Below are positions 35,557-44,152 of a stretch of DNA of 64,000 nt, one piece after another. The notes under the pieces were generated by a model. It saw only the letters and a list, made by a program, of their open reading frames with translations. It was not told where the DNA came from and searched no databases. The first letter of the stretch is position 1. Every line of letters begins with the position of its first letter. The stretch is from Juglans regia (Eukaryota; Streptophyta; Magnoliopsida; Fagales; Juglandaceae): assembly GCF_001411555.2 (NCBI RefSeq), contig NC_049903.1, positions 31,971,083-32,035,082 of the forward strand, in the 5' to 3' direction. The position numbers were made by a program, and so were the translations under genes.

Positions 35557-36015
35557 ATGTAATGACTCTTTGAGGGGTAATTGGAAATGACATTCTTCTC
35601 GCCATATAGTATGGGCCTGGGCCTTCCCATATTCAAGATTTAAGTCCCAATAACGAAGGGACCCTTTAAAACTGAGAAAGACCCAACTCACTTCCCATTG
35701 TCGACTAAGTAACCACCCAGCGGCGATAAAGGAATGACAATTATTATAACAATCCATTAGAGCAAGAATGCTCATCCCCAAGTTTGAATTTGAATAATAG
35801 ATATATCTATTATCACTTAAGTAACAGAACGGTTCAAAGGCTCTATATAAGAGGAGAACCCAGGTACGTAAAAGGGATCATATTTATTATTATTATGATT
35901 ATCATATTCAGTCACTGACTTATGCATCAGAGGCGTTCCCTCGAACCTCCAAGCCCTCTACTCTTTGGTTGCAGGTAATCATGAGGTGGCAGCGATGAAA
36001 CACGTCCACAACAAA
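35557..36015 (+). mobile_element. Putative 3' LTR of the gypsy element
   Basis: Begins TGTAATGACTC and contains a TATATAAG box at about 35844. It then has CACTGACTTATGCATCAGAGG, which resembles the R-U5 part (CACTGACTTTGGCATCGGAG) of the LTR at 41138-42261. A 5' partner is absent, so the ends are approximate. A hAT element interrupts the sequence just beyond, at 36028. Confidence 0.45.
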
Positions 36016-36027
36016 TAAAGTTGATGA

Positions 36028-36742
36028 TAGGACTGTTCATCCGGGCTGGGAAAAAACTTGGCCCGGTCCGAAAAATCGAATTTTGGTTTCAGGTTCCAAA
36101 AAAGTTGCAAAACCTGGGTTAACTCAGTCCAGGTACCGAGTTTAAAATCCGGAACCTGAGTTTAGAACTTGAAATTTTTTTTTTTTAAATGTTTGAAACT
36201 TTGAATACTTATATTTTTCTTTTTTTCTTAAAAAATGGCTACGTACAAACAAAATCTTTATCGTCTTGCCAAACCATTTCGAAAGTGGTCCCATAAATTT
36301 TTGCATGCACCAGATTTCATTAATTTTTGGTCAAAACAAATCATGAAAGGCGTAAGAGAATCAGAGATGATTAAATGTCCATGGACATGACATCCAGCTT
36401 CTACAAACTAGCTATATGCATGATATGATAGGCATCCTACCACAGTACCACTATATATGGTATAAATTATTGAATTAGTTTGTATTAGCCCAGAGATTCC
36501 ACCACATGGATCGAGTTATATAAAATGCATCCAAAATTACTAAATATATCAAAATTAAAAAACAAAAAACATTCAAACATCAAAACATTCAAATTGAAAA
36601 AAAAAAATTCGGGTTTTAATCCGGATTCCGGATTTTAAATCCGAATGCATCTGGGTTTCAACCCGAATCTGACTCGAGCTAATCCGGTCTAAATTTAAAA
36701 GTCAGATTTTGGTCCAGATCGAGACCCTGATGAATAGTTCTA
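36028..36742. mobile_element. Non-autonomous hAT-type element, 715 bp, 8-bp target duplication
   Basis: Flanked by the perfect octamer GTTGATGA at 36020-36027 and 36743-36750. The ends TAGGACTGTTCATCCGGG and CCCTGATGAATAGTTCTA are inverted repeats (TAG.ACT.TTCATC.GGG). The subterminal parts contain many CCGGATT/AATCCGG words in both orientations. No coding frame. Confidence 0.85.
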
Positions 36743-37009
36743 GTTGATGACAATGGAAATCTACGGCTATTGCAAGGGAAAACAAAGGCCATAAGTTGTT
36801 TGATAAAATGCTAAAGAGACATTGAATTGCTACGAGAGTATTTCGAAGGCTTCCAAACCTCGTTACAAATTTCACTTACTACAATATTCTCGATGATCCT
36901 CTCTTCCTCTCTGATTTTCTTCTTATTCTTACATTTATCTGACATGTAATTAATTCTTTCATTTGCTAAACTGACCTTGAAAGACCTGTACTAAACTGAC
37001 AGACTCGGT

Positions 37010-37230
37010 ACGTTTTGGTAGTGAGAAGTGTTGAAAATATTTGTGAATAGTAGTGAAAAAGTAATGAAAAAGTAATAATAAAATATTAAATAGTAATAAA
37101 AAGTAGGTGAAAAGTAATGAATAGTAAAAAAGTAGGTAAAAAGTAATAATAAAATAAAGAATAATAGTGAGAGTACCTCACTATTACTAGTGAGAGTACC
37201 TCAAGTACTCTCACTTGCCAAACACACCCT
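37010..37230. mobile_element. MITE
   Basis: The left end GTACGTTTTGGTAGTGAGAAG and the right end GTACTCTCACTTGCCAAACAC form inverted repeats. Between them are AGTAATAATAAAAT-type repeats and a small internal palindrome (GTGAGAGTACCTCACTATTACTAG). No coding frame. The stretches on either side (36751-37009 and 37231-37572) hold no recognised gene; 37510-37532 is a CACTT tandem run. Confidence 0.55.
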
Positions 37231-37572
37231 TAAGAACGAAATGGAAAGACTCTATACGCAGGTGCAACCCAAAATGCAACGTTTGGCTTTAAGGCCAAAC
37301 GCTGCGTATTACTCCACTAGACTCTATAACCCAGTGCCCAAACACACCTTTTGAAGTCTTTGACTCAAACAGTGCGTATTACATTATTAAAACCCAACCC
37401 AAACTGAACCCCAACACACGCACACGTCTCTGCACTTTAGCCGCAACGCCCCATTTTGATCTCACTTCCCTCTCTACTCGCACGACGTCGTTCCCAGTTC
37501 CAGCCCCTACACTTCACTTCACTTCACTTCGAACACACTTCATTTCTTCTTCTCCACTTTACTACTCACAAC

Positions 37573-37972
37573 CAATGTTTTGAATACCGTACCGGACATC
37601 GTACCGGTCAAGGCACTGGAACAAAATATTTCGATACCGGTACCGTTTCGGGATAGCGTTTCGGGATAACGTTTCGAGATAATCGGTATATAAATAAATT
37701 ATATATATAAATATATATAAAAATTATATTCCAAAATAATAGTCTATATATAAATAAATTATATATAAATACATATATATAAAAATTATAAATAGTCTAG
37801 TCTGAATTAGGGGTTAAAATAAGTTTGTAGTTTGAAAAAAAAAAAAAAAAAAAAAAACGGTAAAATAAATATAGGGTGGACAGCTGAAATTGTCCGAAAT
37901 CATTGGATTTTATTTGCAGGACGACGTGACGATACCCGAAATTTCGTACGGCCTACGGTACGAATTTAAATG
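37573..37972. mobile_element. hAT-like element related to the one at 6731
   Basis: The left end CAATGTTTTGAATACCGTAC and the right end GGTACGAATTTAAATG are imperfect inverted repeats. The interior repeats ACCGGTACCG and GATAACG words, with an (A)n run near 37838. The flanks CTCACAAC and CTCAACCC match only partly, so the target duplication is doubtful. Confidence 0.5.
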
Positions 37973-38029
37973 CTCAACCCCTTCTTCTCTTCTCTGATAG
38001 GGTTTCCAAACGCCGGCTTCATAACACTC

Positions 38030-38420
38030 TCTCTGCTCTGTGTGTGTGTGTAGGGTTTGGGCGATAACCTTTAGTGGCGAACGTACGGCAATTGTAGTTT
38101 TTCGTTTTTCCATGCTACAATTGGAGAAGCCAACTTGTTTTTTACTGATCCCGGAAGCCTTCAGTTTCTACATAGGGTTGTTTTTTTCCTTTCTTTTTTT
38201 AGTTTGAATTTTCTTACATAGGGTTGTATTTGAGTGTCGTTCCTAGCTAGTGTGCCTTTTTGTGCTGAAAAAATGCGAGAAAGGAAGGGTGAAATGGAAT
38301 TTTGAATATTTTAGGTTTTTGGTTGATTGGAGCTGAGGGAAACTAGATTTTGTTGTCAAATGGTGCAGATTTTATAACCATCCGTCTTAATTAAGCAATA
38401 TTACTTCCTGAACGATTACG
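38030..38420 (+). repeat. Duplicate of the capping-enzyme 5' leader region
   Basis: Strong match to 43270-43806. It shares TAGGGTTTGGGCGA.AACC, TTTTTCCAT.CTACAATTGG and ATGCGAGAAAGGAAGGGTGA. About 110 bases present at 43414-43525 are missing here. It holds no capping-enzyme coding exon. Confidence 0.85.
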
Positions 38421-38751
38421 CATAGAGTCAGCCTAGGTTTTCCTTTCACTTCTCTCTTTTCATTTCAAAAGTTTTCTTTCTTTGTAAAATTTTCTCTCTT
38501 TTATTTTAGAAATTTTATAGAATCTAGTTATCACGAGATGTAACCTAGTAGTCAAGTACAATCATTAATAAGAAGACGGCTGATAAATGTAGGTCCGGAA
38601 AACCAGATCAGAATTTCCACAAAAGTCATATCCCAACCACATTCCCTTCTCGCACTGCTCCGCATCGCTCTCAATCTCTCCGCCCCTAAAGTCACTTTTT
38701 CTCTGTCGAACCTTTCAACCAGATCGGACATTAACACGAATACAAACAAAT

Positions 38752-39534
38752 ATGGTCTCAGATCAGAGGGTCTTCCACTACAGCCTGCTGTCCCTCTACC
38801 TCATGGCTCCAATGATCTTTATCGCCCTCCGGTTCCTCCAAGCCCCCTACGGCAAGCACCACCGTCCCGGGTGGGGCCCCACTATTTACCCACCTTTGGC
38901 CTGGTTCCTCATGGAAAGCCCCACAATCTGGCTCACCCTCCTCCTCTTCTCCTTCGGTCTCAACTTCTCAAATCCCAAGTCCCTTGTCCTCATGTCTCCG
39001 TTCCTCTTCCACTATTTCCACCGCACCTGCATCTATCCACTTCGCCTCCACCGCAATTCCGCTCTCCGGAATACTGCCCATGGATTCCCGATCAGCATGG
39101 CGGTGTTGGCCTTTGTGTTTAACATTTGGAATGCTTACTTACAAGCCAGATGGGTGTCTCATTACAAGGATTACGAGAATGATGGGTGGTTTTGGTGGCG
39201 GTTTTTTGGTGGATTGGTGGTGTTTTTGGGTGGCATGGCAGTGAACATTTGGTCGGACAGAGTTTTGGTGGGTCTGAAAAAGGAAGGTGGGGGAGGGTAT
39301 AAGGTGCCAAGAGGAGGGTGGTTTGAGTTGGTGAGCTGCCCAAACTACCTTGGGGAGATCGTGGAGTGGTTGGGTTGGGCGGTGATGACTTGGTCTTGGG
39401 TGGGGCTAGGGTTTTTCCTCTACACGTGTGCCAACTTGGTACCCAGGGCAAGTGCGAACCATAGATGGTATCTGGAGAAATTCGGGGAGGACTATCCAAA
39501 GGGTAGAAAAGCTGTTATCCCCTTCTTGTATTGA
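38752..39534 (+). CDS. DET2: Steroid 5-alpha-reductase, DET2 type
   Basis: A single exon of 260 codons, the usual length and intronless structure of plant DET2. It begins MVSDQRVFHY and ends KAVIPFLY. Hydrophobic segments at about 12-32, 48-70, 115-135, 150-172 and 200-225 fit a polytopic ER membrane enzyme. The C-terminal half carries the family signatures [38 protein letters not shown] and YLEKFGEDYPKGRKA. It reduces the delta-4 double bond of 3-oxo steroids with NADPH, an early step in brassinosteroid synthesis. The start agrees with the family N-terminus. A broken inverted copy lies at 21223-22012. The part-copy of the capping-enzyme leader sits just upstream. Confidence 0.97.
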   Translation: MVSDQRVFHYSLLSLYLMAPMIFIALRFLQAPYGKHHRPGWGPTIYPPLAWFLMESPTIWLTLLLFSFGLNFSNPKSLVLMSPFLFHYFHRTCIYPLRLHRNSALRNTAHGFPISMAVLAFVFNIWNAYLQARWVSHYKDYENDGWFWWRFFGGLVVFLGGMAVNIWSDRVLVGLKKEGGGGYKVPRGGWFELVSCPNYLGEIVEWLGWAVMTWSWVGLGFFLYTCANLVPRASANHRWYLEKFGEDYPKGRKAVIPFLY

Positions 39535-39998
39535 CAATTTGACGTTCCTTTTGTTGGTTGGCTTTTGGTCCTTTGGATCATGTGCGATGGCTACAACTCT
39601 TTCCTTTTTGCAGCAGCATTTTAAGAAAACTTGATTTAGCAATTGACATTTCCACAGGTCGTATTGGTCGTCTCTTTTGTAAGGTTTTATAGCTTGTGTA
39701 TGTAGTACCTGTGGAAAATATGCGCTGTAAATGATACGAGTATGCTATATCTATGCATCTTTCCTGCCATATTATGCAGCAGTTATGCTAGCCTATTTTA
39801 CAGATCAAATGGTTTCTAACATCAGGGTTCTCCAAATTTACTTGTCTTTTATTGAAGAGACCTGAAGGTGGTTGGGACCTATCGAACAAATTAATAAGAT
39901 TTCAAACTATTTGAGAAATTGAGGTACAATTTGTGAGTTCGTATTCAAGATCCGTTTGCTACTTATTTAAAACTCTTACCTGCTAAACTTTCCCTTGG
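39535..39998 (+). repeat. Duplicated DET2 3' flank
   Basis: Inverted match to about 20755-21222, and about 39745-39998 also matches 40890-41130 inverted. At 39998/40001 it joins abruptly to an inverted piece of the ACCase alpha gene (CCCTTGGCT|GAACC). That is a deletion or rearrangement junction. Confidence 0.85.
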
Positions 39999-40655
39999 CT
40001 GAACCTTTGGAGCGGCTTTGGCACTTGTCCACAAGATTGCCACACATGCCTCCGGACTGACCCATGACAAGAATAGAAAAGAACAAAAATCAGCACATAC
40101 AAGTATGATAGATAAAAAAAAATCACATAAATTAAATCAGTAAGGTCATATATCCAAACAGGAAAAAAGGAAGAAAGAAACCAGCACCAGATGATTCATC
40201 CATGAGTAGGACTTTGACTATGTGTGGCCAGATAGTACACAGCAATATTCATATCAAACGCTTGTGCACATGCGTGTCTGGCCACACAAAGCTAGACATG
40301 AAAATATGTTAAATGAGGCTGTAGTCTTACACAGGCAACCAATTGCCTTTAGAGATCAGTAATATATGCTCATTTTGTATAAACTGACAAATCATTTTAT
40401 TTTTGCTAGTTAAACCGATTACTCCGTATCTGTTTCAAAATGAATGAAAACCGAGAACTCTGCTGTAACATCTATCACTTAAAACAGGAGATTGAACTCA
40501 TTTTACAAATGAGCTTGCGTATATTATCAATATCAAAAAGAAATTTTCAGCAGCCTCACAAGCAATAATTACAGGGTATACTCCATGAAAACTTGGGAGT
40601 CAGCATTTGTGGCATATTGCCAAATTCCACAATCAAAATCTTTACTCAGATGGTA
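39999..40655 (-). pseudogene. Inverted remnant of CAC3: exon 7 and part of intron 6
   Basis: 40005-40056 is the reverse complement of CAC3 exon 7 (17400-17451) with a few changes, followed by intron 6 sequence back to about 16800. Shared words include GATGATTCATCCATGAGTAGG and TGTGTGGCCAGATAGTA. The rest of that gene copy (exons 1-6 and 8-10) is missing. Confidence 0.92.
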
Positions 40656-40659
40656 AAAT

Positions 40660-41137
40660 CTTGCCACTCTAGAATAGCTAGAGCCTAGAAGCTAGCTAGA
40701 TTAACCTCAAGAATACTCTGGGGGAATTCCACTTCTAATTTACCAGCTTTTTTTTATTTTTAATAAATCGATAGTATAAATGAAAAATATAAATAATTTA
40801 GACAACAAATTCAAACTTGTACTAGTTTAAATGCAAATGGTACTTATCTGTTTATTTCGTATAGTCAATAGAATCAAGTGGAGTCAACCCGAGGGAAAGT
40901 TTAGCAGGTAAGAGTTTTAAATAAGTAGCAAACGGATCTTGAATACGAACTCACAAATTGTACCTCAATTTCTCAAATAGTTTGAAATCTCATTAATTTG
41001 TTCGATAGTCCCAACCACCTTCAGGTCTCTTCAATAAAAGAAAATGAAATTTGGAGAACCCCGATGTTAGAAACCATTTGATCTGTAAAATAGGCTAGCA
41101 TAACTGCTGCATAATATGGCAAGAAAGATGCATAGTG
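40660..41137 (+). repeat. Third copy of the CAC3/DET2 intergenic segment
   Basis: Same orientation as 20540-21000, with shared start GAATAGCTAGAGCCTAGAAG and shared GTAAGAGTTTTAAATAAGTA. It is interrupted at about 41138 by the gypsy-type LTR. The continuation (ATATAGCATACTCG in the left copy) is not found beyond that LTR. Confidence 0.8.
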
Positions 41138-42261
41138 TTGATGTTGTGTTTCGCAGCCCGAGCACTCCCGTGATAACCAAGCTCACGCCACCTATAACTA
41201 AGGAGAAAGGGCTCCTGTGACGTCCGGAGTCACTCCGATGCCAAAGTCAGTGAATGATCCTCTAGTAATAAGAATAATTCTGAAGAATAGTAAAAACAAT
41301 CTAAATTGATAGAGTGACCTCCCGTAGAAGGGATCTCCATTATTTATACCTGATCTGGGTCCTGCTGCTGAGGGAGATTATGGCGTGTCAGGTGTCAGAC
41401 CTGTTACAACTCATTTCTTGCTGCCACAGTGTTTTAGCCCGTGGTTGAAGGAGATCGTGGCGTAGCTCTGACGGCCAAAGGAGATCGTGGCGTGTCAACT
41501 GTGCTAAGCTTGTCCTGCTGCTTTCTGCCAGGGTTTGGTGTCAGGTCGTGGGCGAGCCGTCTTTCTTCGTACGTGGGGTGCACCGTTGCTTGTCGAGTCT
41601 TCTGATACATGCATTGAGTGTGGCGTGCCTTGAGTCTGACGAGTCTGTGACCGAGCACGTTCAGTCGTTCGCATGCAACTGGGCGTCTTGCCCCACACCC
41701 TATGATAGGGCTTGGTAGGCTGCCGAGCCCCGAGACGATCTCATTGATATATCTGAACTTGGCGCTAGAAGGCCTTCACGGGCTCAACACATGATTCTCC
41801 GGCCCAAACTCTTTGCTTACAGGAGGGTTTCGTCTTTAGGCTTGGAGTTCCATGGTTTGGCTTCTTTGGGCATAGGCTCCTCTCTCATAGTATCCCACGA
41901 ATTCCTATCATGTGCGCGTGGTGGGAATTTATAATACTTCTAATTATGTTGCCGTACGTTCGGCTTCTATCGCTTCAAGTTCTCAAGGCTAACTATTGTT
42001 GAAGGGGCGCCTCTCCCCCCTTTATCCCTAGGCCGTACCGTCTCCCGACGATCGATTTGACATGCTGGCCACCCTTCCCTTTGTATCCTGGGACCTCATT
42101 GGTCCGTGCCCCTCACTCTTTTGACACAACGTTGTCGCTTCAGAGACCGATGGCGCTTGTTAACGTCATTGCTATTAGAGCCATTTTGTTTTCCGCGCAT
42201 TCTCCATCCTTCCTCACTAATATAAGGTCCACTCCCCTTCTTCTTCTCCATTTCTAACATC
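41138..42261 (-). mobile_element. Gypsy-type solo LTR
   Basis: The minus strand runs from TGTTAGAAATGG (42261) to CACAACATCAACA (41138). Near its 3' end it has CACTGACTTTGGCATCGGAG, a typical R-U5 region of plant gypsy LTRs. It is richer in GC than its surroundings. No internal domain and no clear target duplication (flanks CATAG and TCTCA). Confidence 0.5.
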
Positions 42262-43269
42262 TCAATTAATATACCACGCGGTTAATATTGTATGTATTAA
42301 TTAATAAAGAACTAACACTAGATATCTAAAATATATATCAACCACTATACTAAGAAGAATAAAAACACAAATATATATATATATAAATCTAAAATCATTA
42401 AAAGTAAAAAAAATATAGAGAAAACATAAACAATTAAGAACAAATTAAGAAACTGAATAAAATAATAAAACTGTTGATGTGTCACATTTATTTATTTTAA
42501 ATTAGATAAAAAAATAAAAAAAACTTCTTAACTAGAGTTGACGTGTCACATAAAATAACAAAAAAATGTTATTTATTTAAATTACTTTAAATTTTATTAT
42601 CCTAAATTATGTGTCACATTTTTACTAAAATTTGATTAAATTAGTGTATAAACATATCTGTTATTAGATCTATTAACAATTAAAAAAATTGTTCTCATCA
42701 ATTACTATTCACCACCTCATACTCCACATCTTATAAAAAAACATTTCTACACTCTTTGAAAAAATTATAAGTGTGAGGTGTAAAAGTGAATAGTGACTAA
42801 TGCATAGTAAATCTCTTACAATTATAAAAAAAAAATAAAATATTAATTTATTTATAAAATAATATGAAAACATTTTACATCAATAATTATAAACATCAAT
42901 AAATAATAATATATTAGATGTTTGAATAAACAAAATTACGAACTCATCTCCCCCGCTCAAAGCATTTTCCACGTTTCCACTAGCCTCCAGTTTTAAAAAT
43001 TTGGTCCCTAGTTTGTTTTTGTTTTGAACAATGGTCCCTAGTTTTTACAATTTTATTATCGTTTCATCCATACACAGTCCCTATAACTCGTAACTTTAAA
43101 AATCTTGCCCCAAAGTTATACATTCCTATTCAATTACATGCCCTGACATTTATTTGATTACCAACTCCAAATCGCGGATTTCATCTTCTCTCTCTCTCTC
43201 CAATTTGACATGGATTGATTAATTATAAAGAACCATTACTTCTCCCTTTAATCCAACAAACCTCCCCTT
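42262..43269. other. AT-rich intergenic region upstream of the capping enzyme
   Basis: Long A/T runs and no recognised gene. A stretch near 42480-42560 has two GACGTGTCACAT/TGTGTCACATTTA-like words. The promoter of the capping enzyme should lie in its right part. A TCTC run occurs at 43185-43202. Confidence 0.4.
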
Positions 43270-44152
43270 TCTCTGCTGTGTGTGTGTGTGTGTAGGGTTT
43301 GGGCGAGAACCTTTAGTGGCGAGCGTACGGCAATTGTAGGTTTTCGTTTTTCCATACTACAATTGGAGAAGCCATCTTGTTCGTTACTGATCCCGGAAGC
43401 CTTCACTTTCTACGTCACGTAAGATTTAGGTTCCTGCCCTCTGACCTGTCGGAGCGAGTAGGATTGTCGTTTCGGCGACAGTTGGGTCGTCGATTCCGTT
43501 TTGCTTATGCTCAGGTTTGCTGCTCTTCTTGGTTGTGTCCTCGGAGAATTTTTCTTTTTTCTTTTCTTTTTTTAGTTTGAATTTTCTTACATAGGGTTGT
43601 ATTTAAGTGTCGTTCCTAGTTCGTATGGCTTTGTTGTGCTGAAAAAATGCGAGAAAGGAAGGGTGAAATGGAATTTTGAATATTTTAGGTTTTTGGTTGA
43701 TTGGAGCCGAGGGAAACTAGATTTTGTTCTCAAATGGCGCAGATTTTATAACTATCCGTCTTAATTAAGCAGTATATACTTTCTGAACAATTACGCATAG
43801 AGTTAGCGTTTAGTCTGTCTCAGTTATTTTCCACTTGTGTCTGATTATATTCTAGGTAGTCCTTACATGGGATTTTTTTATATTTATTTTAAAACAAGTC
43901 TCAGCACCTTACTTTGCATTTCAGTTGAATCGACAATTTGACATGGTTGCTAAAATATTACTATATAAAAATATTTATTTCTAGTAAATGTTTGGTAGTT
44001 TTGGTACTTGGGCACGTTGGCCTAATGCGAAGTACTGCCAAAAGGATGCAGAAATTTTTTCTTCATTGTTTCTAACGATGCGGTAGACTTATTAGAATTT
44101 TGGGCTTCTACAGTGGCAAATGTTGTTTTCTGGATATTGAATGATTGTTTCC
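43270..44152 (+). other. Probable 5' UTR (split) of the capping-enzyme gene
   Basis: A leader-like segment starts after a GT microsatellite (43278-43296). A donor CAG|GTTTGC at 43514 and an acceptor CTACAG at 44113 would remove a UTR intron and leave a short leader before the ATG at 44153. Inferred from splice signals. The block is duplicated at 38030-38420. Confidence 0.45.

Larger units (their letters stand above)
26956..36015 (+). mobile_element. Decayed Tat-lineage Ty3/gypsy retrotransposon, 5' LTR missing
   Basis: Order along plus: gag zinc-finger part (26956-27219), protease/linker region (27230-28300, stops), reverse transcriptase (28301-28920), RNase H (28940-29283), a second, archaeal-type RNase H (29394-29747), integrase pieces (29964-30720), tandem repeats (30907-32068), a minus-strand ORF (32600-35531) and a putative 3' LTR. 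Two RNase H domains plus 3' tandem repeats and an antisense ORF are known hallmarks of the Tat group (Grande/Retand/Ogre relatives). Many stops and frameshifts make it inactive. Its 5' LTR and most of gag have been replaced by the copia fragment. Confidence 0.8.

Noticed and set aside
38030..38420. Second capping-enzyme gene
   Set aside because: Only the leader region is duplicated; no MDLNASP-type exon follows.
39999..40655. Second ACCase alpha gene
   Set aside because: Only exon 7 and intron sequence are present; no other exon could be found on either side.
41138..42261. Target duplication for the gypsy-type solo LTR
   Set aside because: Flanking pentamers differ, and the interrupted flank does not continue on the other side. 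The ends may be wrong or a deletion followed.
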